Below, piece by piece: positions 36,257 through 45,904 of a stretch of 64,000 nucleotides of DNA. Each line of letters starts with the position of its first letter. The first letter of the stretch is position 1. Under the pieces are notes generated by a model. It was not told the DNA's origin. It saw only the letters and a list, made by a program, of their open reading frames with translations, and ran no database searches. Source of the stretch: JAKLQR01 sp963753165 (GTDB taxonomy: Bacteria > Nitrospirota > Thermodesulfovibrionia > Thermodesulfovibrionales > SM23-35); NCBI GenBank assembly GCA_963753165.1, contig CAVWBP010000015.1:1-64000 (forward strand), in the 5' to 3' direction. The position numbers and the translations under genes are program-made.

Positions 36257-37411
36257 ATGGATTATTTCTTCAATGAAGATCAAATGATGATAAAAGAACT
36301 GGCTCGGCAGATCGCTGAAGAAAAAATAAAACCGGTAAGAGAAGAACTTGATGAGAAAGAAGAGTTCCCCTGGGAAATTATGAAAGTGCTCGCACAGTCT
36401 GACCTTTTTGGACTCTTCGTTCCTGAACAATACGGCGGGCTGGGGAAAGGATGCCTCGAATTATGCATTGCCGTTGAGGAACTTTCACGCGCCTGCCTTG
36501 GTGTCGCAACGACCTATGCAGCAAATGCGCTTGGCACTTATCCTATCCTGCTGTACGGGTCAGAAGAGCAGAAAAATAAATACCTCCCTGATATTGCCGC
36601 GGGAAAGCGACTGGTTGCGTTTGGCCTGACAGAACCGAATGCGGGAAGCGATGCAGCGGGAATACAGACAACCGCAAAACTCGACGGGAATGAATATATT
36701 CTGAACGGAACAAAGCAGTGGATTACGAACGGAGGAGAGGCTGACATCTATGCCATCATTGCCATGACCGACAAGTCAAAAGGCGCGCGGGGAGCAACTG
36801 CATTTATTGTGGAGAAAGGAACACCGGGTTTTCAATTCGGAAAGAAAGAGAAAAAAATGGGTATCAGGTGCTCGTCTACCCGTGAGCTTATCTTTGACAA
36901 CTGCAGGGTTCCGCGTGAAAATATTATCGGGAAAGAAGGACTGGGTTTCATTATTGCGATGAAGACTCTTGATAATGCGCGGGCAGGCGTTGGCGCCCAG
37001 GGCGTAGGAATAGCACAGGGAGCATTCGAGGAGGCATTCAGTTTTGCCCGGAAGCGCATCCAGTTCGGACATCCGATCGTGAGTTTCCAGGCGGTGCAGC
37101 ATATGCTTGCAGATATGGCCACGGAGATTGAAGCAGCGCGGGCGCTTGTGTATTCAGTTGCGCGGTTTGCAGATACGGGCGTAAAGGATTTCACAAAGGA
37201 TTCTGCGATGGCGAAAGTATTTGCCACGGATATGGCGATGCGGGTAACGACGAATGCGGTACAGGTAATGGGGGGATCCGGGTACATGAGGGAATATCCG
37301 GTGGAAAAGATGATGCGTGATGCCAAAATACTACAGATTTATGAGGGAACAAACCAGATTCAGAGAAATGTTATCGGACAGGCGTTAATCAGAGAAGCAG
37401 CAAAGAAATAA
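36257..37411 (+). CDS. Acyl-CoA dehydrogenase
   Basis: A 384-residue FAD-dependent dehydrogenase. ATG 36257 follows GGAGGAGAGAG; an earlier in-frame codon is not needed. The sequence shows the ACADM-type fold: FGLTEPNAGSDAAGIQT (FAD/substrate loop), QWITNGGEADIYAIIA, and the end MREYPVEKMMRDAKILQIYE-GTNQIQ with the catalytic Glu in YEGTNQ. It oxidises a short- or medium-chain acyl-CoA, feeding electrons to ETF. No acyl-CoA partner gene is beside it, so the substrate is open. Confidence 0.94.
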   Translation: MDYFFNEDQMMIKELARQIAEEKIKPVREELDEKEEFPWEIMKVLAQSDLFGLFVPEQYGGLGKGCLELCIAVEELSRACLGVATTYAANALGTYPILLYGSEEQKNKYLPDIAAGKRLVAFGLTEPNAGSDAAGIQTTAKLDGNEYILNGTKQWITNGGEADIYAIIAMTDKSKGARGATAFIVEKGTPGFQFGKKEKKMGIRCSSTRELIFDNCRVPRENIIGKEGLGFIIAMKTLDNARAGVGAQGVGIAQGAFEEAFSFARKRIQFGHPIVSFQAVQHMLADMATEIEAARALVYSVARFADTGVKDFTKDSAMAKVFATDMAMRVTTNAVQVMGGSGYMREYPVEKMMRDAKILQIYEGTNQIQRNVIGQALIREAAKK

Positions 37412-37426
37412 AACAGAGTTTAGAAA

Positions 37427-37463
37427 CAAAGAGGACAGTCCAGACGCCTGGCTGTCCTCTTTG
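37427..37463. terminator. Strong bidirectional terminator
   Basis: caaagaggacag (37427-37438) and ctgtcctctttg (37452-37463) form a perfect 12-bp stem with a 13-base loop, and are followed by T-rich sequence. It separates the convergent acyl-CoA dehydrogenase and PPIase genes and can end both transcripts. Confidence 0.85.
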
Positions 37464-37484
37464 TTTTGCTCTTCTTGAGAAACC

Positions 37485-38372
37485 TTATTTCTGTTTGCCG
37501 GTGAGCACTTCGGGGTGTATCTCTGCTCCGGAATTTTTCAATGATTTATCAATAAATTCAGTCACTTTCGTGCGGATTTGTTCCTGGAGGAGTTTCTCGT
37601 TGATCTTCCCTTTTGCAGTGTCAAAAGGCTCTATCGAAGGCTCCTTCTGTTCTTCAACCTTGATGATATGATATCCGAATTGTGTTTCGAGGGGGTCGCT
37701 TACTTCACCAGGCTTCAAGGCAAAGACTGCATCTTCAAAAGTTTTAACCATTCTGCCTCTTGGGAAAAAACCGAGATCTCCGCCCTTTGATTTTGTTCCC
37801 TGGTCATCAGAGAATTCACCGGCAAGTTTCTCAAACTCTTCCCCGCCCTGTATCTTTTTTACAATATCCTTTGCCTTCTCCAGTGCTTTTTTCTTGTCTT
37901 CTTCAGAAGCCCCCTGGGCAACTCTGACCAGAATATGTCTTGCCCTCACCATTTCAGGTGTTTTGAATTCCTCCTGGTGGGAATCATAGTATTGTTTTAG
38001 TTCACTTTCAGGAATAGAGATTTTCTGGACTACCTCTTTCTTCAGATACTCGGTAGAAAGAAAGCTGTCAGAGAAAAACTTAATCTGCTGAACTATTTCC
38101 GGTCTTTTGTCGAAACCTTTCTTTTTTGCAAGGTCCGAAATGACCATGCTTTGAACCAACTGAGTGAGTAAGGTTGCTTTCAGTTCGGGGTTGCTCTCGA
38201 TCATCTGCTGGCGTTCGGGATCCAGATAGCCGATAAGCTTGTTGAATTCACTGACGGTAATTTTCTTGTTCCCGATTTTTGCAACAATATCGTCGTCTTT
38301 TGCAAAAGCGTTCCCATGGATAAGCATCACGAGAACGAATAACACTAAAAATGCCTGTGAAATTCTGTACAT
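37485..38372 (-). CDS. Exported peptidylprolyl isomerase (PpiC/SurA-type parvulin)
   Basis: A 295-residue secreted protein. The signal peptide (MYRISQAFLVLFVLVMLIHG, cleavage after AFA) is preceded by AGGAGG, which fixes the start at 38372; the frame continues upstream but without homology. Residues 20-120 are the SurA-like N-terminal chaperone part. The parvulin domain (ARHILVRVAQGAS, GEFSDDQGTKSKGGDLGFF, ETQFGYHIIKVEEQK) follows. It probably assists folding of outer-membrane proteins. It has the same domain order as the SurA-like protein at 50973 but is separately encoded. Confidence 0.9.
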   Translation of the reverse strand: MYRISQAFLVLFVLVMLIHGNAFAKDDDIVAKIGNKKITVSEFNKLIGYLDPERQQMIESNPELKATLLTQLVQSMVISDLAKKKGFDKRPEIVQQIKFFSDSFLSTEYLKKEVVQKISIPESELKQYYDSHQEEFKTPEMVRARHILVRVAQGASEEDKKKALEKAKDIVKKIQGGEEFEKLAGEFSDDQGTKSKGGDLGFFPRGRMVKTFEDAVFALKPGEVSDPLETQFGYHIIKVEEQKEPSIEPFDTAKGKINEKLLQEQIRTKVTEFIDKSLKNSGAEIHPEVLTGKQK

Positions 38373-38498
38373 ATATCCTCCTATCGAAAATATAAAACAA
38401 TTTATGCGGCAATTTTTTATATAACCATAAAGAATACAGGATGTCAAATCGATAAATATCGATAGATATTCAAGAATCAAAATTACAGACTTATGGCG

Positions 38499-39446
38499 TT
38501 ATGCGTGATTCCTCAGCATGAGCTCGATGGGGTGGGGATTGAGATAATACTGGGTCTTCAGGTAAGGCTCATCGAACTTCCTGACATAGTGCATGATAAG
38601 GATGACAGGAGCGATTAACGGTACGAACCCCTTATGATAATTCCCGATTACTTCGATCAATTCTATTTTTTCGTCAGGGGAAAGGTTTTTTTTGAAGTAC
38701 CCTGCAATGTGCAGCAGGACGTTCGTATTCTTTTTTGGAGTGGCGAGAAGCTGTAATCCTTCCATCAAAAGAGTTATGTACTGCGCATGGAATTCTTCAG
38801 GCCCCTGCTGCTTTATGCGTGCGACCATCCGGCCGAGTTCACGGTAATGTTTCTGGCTATGCGCCAGGATGAGCAGTTTGTGCCTGGTGTGAAAGGCGAT
38901 CAGGTCTTTGGCGGCGCCTTTTTTATTCAGAAAATCCTGCCATCTCTTATAGACAAAAACACTTTCTATGAAATTTTCCCGTAAGTGAGGATCGTGCAAT
39001 TTTCCGTCATCAATTACCGGGATGAGAGGGAAGCGTTTCATAAATGCATTGCCGAAAATTCCTTTTCCCTTATTGCTTGGCATTCCGGCTTCCGTATATA
39101 TTTTTACTCCGCCGATACCGGAACTTGGCGACTTGCTCTTGAATATGAAACCACAGAGGTTGTCTTTTGCGATTTTCTTCATTTTTTTCTCTGCCCACCT
39201 GAGCATGCCATCGGTATGGTCAACTCCGGTCCTGATTGTGAGAAGGCGCGGGGCATCAGGATCGCCGACAAGGCGCATCGCTTCACGGGGGACAGGCAGG
39301 CCGTATTCAACTTCCGGACACACAGGAACCCATTCAAAGTATATCCCGAGGGTGTCCGTCATATAACGATCATGTTGATGCCCTCCGTCATAGCGAACTT
39401 TTTCTCCAAGCAGGCACGAACTAATGCCGATTTTTATCTTTTCCAT
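38499..39446 (-). CDS. DUF523 (TudS-like)-DUF1722 fusion protein
   Basis: A 315-residue two-domain protein. The N-terminal half is DUF523: IGISSCLLGEKVRYDGGHQ, VPVCPEVEYGLPVPREAM and FIFKSKSPSSGIGGVKIY. Some DUF523 proteins are Fe-S dependent desulfurases of thiouracil (TudS) with three cluster-binding Cys; here the usual SPSC Cys is Ser, though a Cys lies four residues before FKSK, so the activity is uncertain. The C-terminal half is DUF1722 (HKLLILAHSQKHYRELGRM). The fusion resembles E. coli YbgA-type proteins. Start at 39446 gives MEKIKIGISS; ATG 39467 is also possible. Confidence 0.8.
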   Translation of the reverse strand: MEKIKIGISSCLLGEKVRYDGGHQHDRYMTDTLGIYFEWVPVCPEVEYGLPVPREAMRLVGDPDAPRLLTIRTGVDHTDGMLRWAEKKMKKIAKDNLCGFIFKSKSPSSGIGGVKIYTEAGMPSNKGKGIFGNAFMKRFPLIPVIDDGKLHDPHLRENFIESVFVYKRWQDFLNKKGAAKDLIAFHTRHKLLILAHSQKHYRELGRMVARIKQQGPEEFHAQYITLLMEGLQLLATPKKNTNVLLHIAGYFKKNLSPDEKIELIEVIGNYHKGFVPLIAPVILIMHYVRKFDEPYLKTQYYLNPHPIELMLRNHA

Positions 39447-39512
39447 TCTGATATATTGTATACACATATTCTCTTCTCATCAAGACACGGGAAAGGTTTA
39501 TAATAGGAAGGG

Positions 39513-39950
39513 ATGCATGCCGGATTGGTTATTCAGGAATCTATAGAAATTATCGCTCCGCTGGAAAAAGTGTGGGAGAACTTTATCGACCTTACCTGTT
39601 GGGATCAATGGAATACCGTTATGCAGAATCTACTCGCCAACGAACAGAAGTTGACCCGGGGAAAAAAGCTCTTCTGCAGTTTCAGGCCTTTCTTTTTTCC
39701 GATCAGAGTAAAGATTTCCGTGGAAGAGATTGTTCCCTACGAACGGGTTGTCTGGTCTGCGAAAAAAAAGGGGCTTTCCGCATATCACGAATTTGATTTC
39801 AGAAGCAACGGGACTGCGGTGATCGTAACAAGTTCAGAGACATTTACCGGAGTGCTTGCAAGAGGCGAAGGGATTCTCCTTCCGAAGAGGAAAATGAAGT
39901 CCCTTACAAGGGACTTTCTTCGTGACCTCAAGCGGGCTGCAGAGGCATAA
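39513..39950 (+). CDS. SRPBCC/polyketide-cyclase-fold protein
   Basis: A 145-residue protein of the START-like SRPBCC superfamily. The opening VIQESIEIIAPLEKVWENFI is the typical first strand and helix, and VPYERVVWSAKKKG and a late strand (AVIVTSSETF) follow. These proteins bind small hydrophobic ligands; no enzyme activity can be assigned. It is divergent from the DUF523 gene and followed by a cyclophilin-like gene after about 110 bases. Confidence 0.75.
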   Translation: MHAGLVIQESIEIIAPLEKVWENFIDLTCWDQWNTVMQNLLANEQKLTRGKKLFCSFRPFFFPIRVKISVEEIVPYERVVWSAKKKGLSAYHEFDFRSNGTAVIVTSSETFTGVLARGEGILLPKRKMKSLTRDFLRDLKRAAEA

Positions 39951-40060
39951 GACTCAAGAGAATGCTCTATGAGAACCAGAGTACCGGGCAGGCTTACGAT
40001 CTTCTCTGTAATCGTGTATAATGGGAGAAAATGTTCCTGTACTGACTCTTGGGAATACCG

Positions 40061-40432
40061 ATGGCAAAAATCAAGATTACTATTAAAGACATTGTGTTAT
40101 TTGGAGAGCTGTCTAAGACCAGGACTGCGCAGGCAATTCTCGAAGCCCTTCCGATCGAGGCAACGCCTGAAGAATGGGGTGACGAATTCTATTTTGAGAT
40201 TCCGGTTCAGATGCAGCTTGATGAAACCGCAACCACCAAAGTAAAAATTGGCGACATAGGCTACTGGCCACCCGGAAATGCACTCGCGCTCTTCTTCGGT
40301 CCTACCCCGATCAGCAGAGGGATTGATCCCGTCCCTGCAAGCGATGTGAATCTCGTAGGAAAGATTCTCGGCGATGCAACTATGCTCAAAAAAGTCAAAG
40401 GCGCAGTGAAGGTGACGATTGAGAAGGCCTGA
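40061..40432 (+). CDS. Cyclophilin-like fold protein (TM1367 family)
   Basis: A 123-residue protein. The family features EWGDEFYFEIPVQMQ and IGDIGYWPPGNALALFFGPT are clear. The members have a cyclophilin-like barrel but no proven isomerase activity. The ATG 40061 start gives MAKIKITIKDI; a TTG 12 bases earlier is possible. Convergent with the transketolase gene; no operon partner is obvious. Confidence 0.82.
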   Translation: MAKIKITIKDIVLFGELSKTRTAQAILEALPIEATPEEWGDEFYFEIPVQMQLDETATTKVKIGDIGYWPPGNALALFFGPTPISRGIDPVPASDVNLVGKILGDATMLKKVKGAVKVTIEKA

Positions 40433-40563
40433 AGACCTTATCAGGTCAAGTACGAAGCGAAATCCGATACTGAACAGCATTTGTACTTTCAGGATAGATA
40501 TTGCTTCCTGGAACCGATGCGCTGAGAGAGGGGTTGTGAGCGTAAAATCCTCAGGATTCGGTT

Positions 40564-42389
40564 TCACCGCAGTTTCCTCACCGTATTGATAATGAGCCTG
40601 GTATGATATTTCCTCATAATCGAGGAGTTCCTGAGGCTTGCCGCTCTTCGGCATTTTTCTCACCGCGAGAGAATATACGGGTGTTGCGCTCTGAGCAAGG
40701 GCGCTCATGACCGCCTCCCCCAGCCCCCCTTCTGCAAAATGGTCTTCAACCGTGATGACCGCGTGAGTTTGTGCTGCAGATTCCTGCAGGGTAGAAATAT
40801 CAATCGGTTTTATACTGTAGAGGTCGATTACCCTGATGAAAATGCCTTCTCCTGCGAGTGTTTCATAGGCATACAGCGCTTCATGAAGCGTTATCCCCGC
40901 GGCAACGATAGTTGCCACGTCCTTGTCGCTTCTTCTCAGTATCTTGCAGCCGCCGACAGGGAATTCTTCAGAAGGGGAATAGAGAACAGGTGTTGCCTGT
41001 CTTGTAGTGCGTAAAGTATACCAATCCATGATGCTTTGCTGCCTCTTCAACAAGTTTTTCCGTAGAAACTGCATCTGACGGATACAGGACGACGCTGTTC
41101 AGGACAGCCCTGAACATGGCGATATCCTCAAGCCCCATCTGGGAAGGACCGTCCTCTCCGATAGCGACACCGGCATGCGAACCGGCAAATTTGATATTCG
41201 GATCTGAGTACTGGCTCATCCGGATCTGGTCAAAAGCCCGTGAGAAGAAAGCGCCGAAAGTCGATACGAAAGGGATCTTCCCCCGCCTGGAAAATCCCAG
41301 TGCAGCGCCGACCATGTTCTGCTCAGCGATATACATCTCAAAAAACCGCTCCGGATACCGTTCCCTGAACAGCTCGGAATATGTAGAGTTGCTTACCTCT
41401 GCATCGAGGACCACGATATCAGGGAATTGCGGGAAAAGACGGACGAGCGCCTTGCCGTATGCCTTGCGGGTGGGAAATGATTCACCTTTCTTATACTTCA
41501 TTTCTTCTGCAGGGTGAGGCGTCTTACTTTCGGAGCGAATGTCTGCCGGGAGAGATACGGCGGCGCGAAGTGAGGTGTCCACGGCACCGATTTCCTGAAG
41601 CGCTTTCACGATATCGTCTTTAGGAACCGGTTTCCCGTGCCATCCATTCCGGTCCTCCAGAAAAGAGACTCCTTTGCCTTTTACCGTTTGTGCAATGATC
41701 ATCACAGGAGATCCCTGTGAGCGGACAGCCCTCCGGTATGCTGAGCGTATTTCCTTGATTGAATGGCCGTTGATGACTATTGTTTTCCAGCCGAAAGAAG
41801 CAATACGTTTCTTATATGCTGAGAGATCATGTCCGTACATCGTCTCTCCCCGTTGGCCCAGACGGTTTACATCGATAATCCCGATGAGGTTGTCCAGCCT
41901 GTAATGTGCTGCGAGCTGTATCGCTTCCCACTGTGAGCCTTCCGACATTTCGCTGTCTCCGAGCAGTACAAATGTTTTATAAGGAAGTTTGTCGACATAT
42001 TTTGCATTCAGAGCCATACCGACGCCGATCGAGAGTCCCTGTCCCAGGGAGCCGGTTGCGGCTTCTGCATACCGGAAAGAAGCCGTCGGATGACCTTCCA
42101 GGGGACTGCCGAATTTTCTCATGGTCATGAGTTCCTGTACGGTGATCTTCCCCGCGACAGTCCAGAGAGCATAGAACAGGGGTGAAGCATGTCCCTTTGA
42201 AAAGATCAGGCGGTCATTGTTCGGATGGTCCGGATTGTCAAGGTCAAACCTGAAAAAACCGTTGAAGAAGAGCACAGTCATCAGGTCTGCCGCTGAAAGA
42301 GAGGATGTAGGGTGGCCGGACCCCGCTTCTGTGGATGAAGTAAGAATATAGGAACGGATAAGTTTTGCAATTTTTTCCATTTTGTTCAT
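40564..42389 (-). pseudogene. tkt: Transketolase, full length, with two frameshifts
   Basis: A single-chain transketolase of the pentose phosphate/Calvin routes. The thiamine-diphosphate region (GHPTSSLSAADLMTVLFFNG, IFSKGHASPLFYALW, GDSEMSEGSQWEA) and the C-terminal halves (AEQNMVGAALGFSRRG) are present. A frame break near 41010-41020 joins HHGLVY to TTRQATPVLYSPSEE, and another near 40600 joins EEISYQA to INTVRKLR with a stop at 40564-40566. Read through, the product has about 608 residues, close to family length. ATG 42389 follows AGAAAGG; ATG 42422 and 42434 are upstream alternatives. The clean codon pattern suggests indel errors more than loss. Confidence 0.85.
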
Positions 42390-42608
42390 TTTTTTGCCTT
42401 TCTCGATCAGGTACTCCACCATATTGAACCGCATTTTGCCGAGACCGATATGCCCGATTGTACGTTTATTCTGTTTTTTCTATCCATGAAGAGCCCTTCT
42501 GTTATAAATTATAATGTTTTCAAATGATGTTGCAAACTCAATGGCAATTCTTGAGTGAAATATTTTTAAATAAGGCTATAAGCTTTTCGGGTCCACAGGA
42601 GAGTTCTT

Positions 42609-44237
42609 ATGACCAGAGTATCGGGAAATATAGTTGACGTGCTCAATGCAGAAATCTTCCCCGGCACACTCCTGATCGCTGAAGGAAGAATCAAAGATAT
42701 TGTAAGGGATGATAAAAATTATCCGAACTACCTTATCCCCGGATTTATTGATGCCCATGTGCATATCGAGAGTTCGATGCTTGTCCCGTCTGAATTTGCC
42801 AGGATTGCTTCTATCCACGGTACAGTGGCAACCGTTTCTGATCCTCATGAGATAGCGAATGTGCTCGGGATAGACGGGGTCAGGTACATGATCGAAAACG
42901 CCCGTTCTGTGCCGGTAAAATATTATTTCGGAGCACCGTCCTGTGTGCCTGCTACAGAATTTGAAACGAGCGGCGCGACGCTGGGAGTCAATGAGGTGGA
43001 AGAACTGCTCAGGACGAAAGAGATACATTACCTCGCAGAGGTCATGAATTTCCCTGGTGTTATTCATGACAATCCGGAAGTGCATGAAAAGATCAGGCTT
43101 GCGCATAAATACGGGAAACCGATAGACGGACATGCACCCGGATTGCGGGGGAATGAACTGAAAAAATATATCAGCGCAGGGATTACCACGGACCATGAAA
43201 CTCTCAGCAGGGAAGAGGCACTCGAAAAGATCAGGCTGGGCATGAAAATACTTATCAGGGAAGGTTCTGCCGCAAAAAACTTTGATGCACTTATCACGCT
43301 TGTGGATGAATACCCTGAATGCTGTATGTTTTGCAGTGATGACAAGCATCCGGATGACCTTATACAGGGACATATCAATGAGATGGTGAAAAGGGCAGCA
43401 AGGCTCGGCATCGATCATATGAAAGTGCTCAGAGCGGCATGTGTGAATCCGGTCCTGCATTACGGCCTGGATGCGGGGTTGCTCCGAACCGGCGACAGTG
43501 CAGATTTCCTTGTTGTCGATAACCTCAGGGACTTCACTGTTCTCAAAACCTTCATAAGGGGCGAGATTGTTGCAGAGTCGGGCAGGGCGTTGATCCCCCG
43601 CTCAGAGGTGAGGTTGGTCAACAGATTTCATGCAGAGAGAAAACGGGCGGAGGATTTTATCCTACCTGCAAAAGGTGAACATATCCGTGTAATTGAAGCA
43701 ATCGACGGACAGCTCATAACCGGAGAGCTGACCGAAGTTGCGACAATATCGAATGGGAATACCATCTCCAGTGCGGAAAGAAATATCCACAAGATTGTTG
43801 TGGTCAACCGCTATCGTGACAAAAAACCTGCAATAGGGTTTGTCCGAAATTTCGGGCTGATCGACGGAGCGCTCGCCTCCAGCATCGCCCATGACTCGCA
43901 TAACATCATCGCGGTGGGTGTTTCGGATGAGGACATATGCAGGGCGGTCAACCTCATCATAGAGCACAAAGGCGGTATATGCGCGGTATCACGGGATAGA
44001 GAAATGATATTGCCGCTGCCGGTTGCAGGAATCATGAGCAATGAAGAGTATACAGAAGTAGCGGAAAAATATTCGGCCCTGGACAGAATGGCAAAAGAAC
44101 TCGGTTCGTTTCTTCATGCGCCATTTATGACCTTGTCTTTCATGGCACTACCGGTGATCCCGAAGCTGAAACTGACTGATAAAGGACTGTTCGATGCAGA
44201 GGAGTTCAGATTTGTCGATCTCTTTGTGAGTACTTGA
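42609..44237 (+). CDS. ade: Adenine deaminase
   Basis: A 542-residue amidohydrolase that converts adenine to hypoxanthine and ammonia in purine salvage; it links functionally with hpt. The metal-binding signature GFIDAHVHIESSM near residue 52, SDPHEIANVLG, DGHAPGLRG and the C-terminal Ade domain (IDGALASSIAHDSHNIIAVG, LPVAGIMSN) match bacterial manganese/iron adenine deaminase. The length is normal. The start follows GGAGAGTTCTT. It stands alone in the plus direction. Confidence 0.94.
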   Translation: MTRVSGNIVDVLNAEIFPGTLLIAEGRIKDIVRDDKNYPNYLIPGFIDAHVHIESSMLVPSEFARIASIHGTVATVSDPHEIANVLGIDGVRYMIENARSVPVKYYFGAPSCVPATEFETSGATLGVNEVEELLRTKEIHYLAEVMNFPGVIHDNPEVHEKIRLAHKYGKPIDGHAPGLRGNELKKYISAGITTDHETLSREEALEKIRLGMKILIREGSAAKNFDALITLVDEYPECCMFCSDDKHPDDLIQGHINEMVKRAARLGIDHMKVLRAACVNPVLHYGLDAGLLRTGDSADFLVVDNLRDFTVLKTFIRGEIVAESGRALIPRSEVRLVNRFHAERKRAEDFILPAKGEHIRVIEAIDGQLITGELTEVATISNGNTISSAERNIHKIVVVNRYRDKKPAIGFVRNFGLIDGALASSIAHDSHNIIAVGVSDEDICRAVNLIIEHKGGICAVSRDREMILPLPVAGIMSNEEYTEVAEKYSALDRMAKELGSFLHAPFMTLSFMALPVIPKLKLTDKGLFDAEEFRFVDLFVST

Positions 44238-44303
44238 AGAGGTGAGGGAAGATTCAGGAGAGAAATGAGACTGTAATATCCTAAAATTCACTGAGTAAAA
44301 ATT

Positions 44304-44330
44304 GTCATTGCGAGTGTAACGAAGCAATCT
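44304..44330. repeat. Single copy of the dispersed gtcattgcgag repeat
   Basis: gtcattgcgagtgtaacgaa continues to gcaatct. It matches the 25579-25656 repeat with altered middle bases. The single copy lies between adenine deaminase and the cold-shock gene. Confidence 0.7.
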
Positions 44331-44365
44331 CGTCTTTTCCTGCGTGACGGAAGGAGAATAATACC

Positions 44366-44425
44366 TTGGAAATATTGATTATCGTGGCGGTAATAGTTAT
44401 TATTTTTTTTGTATTCCTAAGATAA
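44366..44425 (+). CDS. Possible 19-residue membrane peptide
   Basis: A TTG-started frame of 19 codons, preceded by AAGGAG at 44351-44356, encodes EILIIVAVIVIIFFVFLR after the start, almost entirely hydrophobic with one terminal Arg. Short hydrophobic peptides of this type can be real toxins or small membrane modulators, but chance is likely. The call rests only on the ribosome site and composition. Confidence 0.25.
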   Translation: MEILIIVAVIVIIFFVFLR

Positions 44426-44847
44426 AGAAGAGAATAAGAAGAAATCCTAAAAAACAGGATTAACGCAGAAAAATCGACCCCCAAACCCGTTGATTGTTTT
44501 CTGATATCTTGCAGGTAAAAGCTGCTACAGTGGCAAAGACTATACATAAAAAGAAATGCCATGCGATATTCTCGGCCTCTTTTTGCTTCTTCCTGGAACT
44601 GAACAATTTATCCCTATGGTAAAAGAATGGATATTTTATATGGAAATCAACAAGGTTTACCGCAGCATAAATTAACGATTTTTCTAATTTCAACAAACGA
44701 TTGACAATACCTGATAGAAGTGTTATTATTTAGCAGAAGCTTAAAGAAGCACTTGTTGTACTTATAGCCCCAATATTTCCAACCTTGCGGTTTTCTTATG
44801 ACATTACTTCCTTATACTTCAAATACTTAAAAAGGAGGTATGTCACT
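44426..44847. other. Gap before the cold-shock gene
   Basis: About 420 bases, AT-rich, without a convincing gene. A 78-codon minus-strand frame at 44460-44696 has no recognisable motif. The last 100-150 bases are probably the long leader typical of cold-shock mRNAs; no fold was assigned. Confidence 0.4.
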
Positions 44848-45051
44848 ATGGCAAAAGGAACAGTAAAGTGGTTCAATGAATCCAAGGGTTTCGGCTTCAT
44901 CACCCAGGAAGACGGTCCAGATGTTTTTGCTCACTACTCAGCGATTGAGGCCCAACAAGGGTTTAAAACCTTAGCAGAAGGCAATTCGGTAAGCTTTGAC
45001 GTCGTCGAAGGCGACAAAGGTCCAAAGGCATCAAACATCGTAAGGCTATAA
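44848..45051 (+). CDS. Cold-shock protein, CspA family
   Basis: A 67-residue single cold-shock domain. RNP1 (KGFGFIT) and RNP2 (DVFAHYSAI) RNA-binding motifs are present, and the start MAKGTVKWFNESKG and end KGPKASNIVRL are typical. It binds single-stranded RNA and DNA and prevents secondary structure. ATG 44848 follows AAAGGAGG with a 10-base gap; the frame extends 21 codons upstream but without homology. Confidence 0.96.
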   Translation: MAKGTVKWFNESKGFGFITQEDGPDVFAHYSAIEAQQGFKTLAEGNSVSFDVVEGDKGPKASNIVRL

Positions 45052-45063
45052 AGCCTGAAACCA

Positions 45064-45083
45064 GACCCTCGGCAAGGAGGGTC
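45064..45083 (+). terminator. Hairpin after the cold-shock gene
   Basis: gaccctc (45064-45070) pairs perfectly with gagggtc (45077-45083) around a 6-base loop. It stands 12 bases after the stop. A T-run is lacking, so it may stabilise the mRNA rather than end transcription. Confidence 0.35.
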
Positions 45084-45497
45084 AGCGTACTAACAATGTT
45101 GGTCAGCAGGATTGGCACTATGTTACAGTGGATTCCATGGGCAAGTTTCTTTATCTTGGTAGCTTCTTCTATCTGCTTGGCATCAAATTCGATGTACAGA
45201 ATCGCATCTTTGAAACTAGTAGGTGCCGAGTACATCGGTACAAGGTCCTGACCAAGAGCAGGTAAACCTTGTCATCTGGCCTCTTGAGAGTTCACTGAGA
45301 GATGCTAATGCGATTGGCAAGAGACTATCTTTATCCTGGAATGAGCGCTTGACAGGAATCTTGTCACATGTGGTTGTCGATCAACGCGAAACATTCTCGG
45401 TAATCACGTGATGAAGATACGGAAAGGCAAGAGGTTTCATGAGGTATGATTCTTGCTTATTTAATTATAACAACCAACAAGGGGGGGGCTGAGTAAA
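45084..45497. other. Gap between cold-shock and DUF4398 genes
   Basis: About 410 bases. Small frames of 60-90 codons occur on both strands, but none has a ribosome site or recognisable motif. A run of seven G stands directly before the DUF4398 start at 45481-45487. No repeats or RNA genes were recognised. Confidence 0.4.
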
Positions 45498-45875
45498 ATG
45501 AAACCGTTATTTCAAGGAATATGTTTTGTAGTAATCTGTTTTGCACTGATTACTATTGGATGTGCTACACCAAGATGTATGCTTATACTGAGAGTCTCAC
45601 CACTGCTGATTTATCAATTAAAGCGGCAGAAAACAGCAACGCTGACGCTCTATGCACCCATGGAGTTAAAGCTTGCGCGTGACAAAATCAGTGCAGCCAG
45701 AGAAGCAGTCGAAAAGGAGGAGTTTGTTCAGGCGAAACGGTTGGCAGATGAGGCACTCATGGATGCAAAACTCGCAGAGGCAAAAGCACAGGCTGAAAGA
45801 ACAAAAAAAATAACCCAAGAGATGAAGGACAGCATAGAGACATTACGCCATGAGATAGATCGCAAGCAAAGGTAA
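45498..45875 (+). pseudogene. DUF4398-type lipoprotein, two compensating frame breaks
   Basis: A 125-residue envelope lipoprotein. The start LFQGICFVVICFALITIGC is a lipoprotein signal with Cys22, and the C-terminal two-thirds (PMELKLARDKISAAREAVEK, LADEALMDAKLAEAKAQAE) is a DUF4398 coiled coil. The middle (about 45560-45645) reads poorly in this frame but yields KMYAYTESLTTADLSIKAAE in another, so a pair of compensating indels is probable. The domain is also at the start of the following gene. The two are separated by 29 bases and form an operon. Confidence 0.65.
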
Positions 45876-45904
45876 TAATAAAACCAAAAGGGAGGTGAGA
45901 TACC

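Noticed and set aside
44963..45235. 90-codon minus-strand frame over the cold-shock gene
   Set aside because: It overlaps the well supported cold-shock gene in antisense and shows no family motif.
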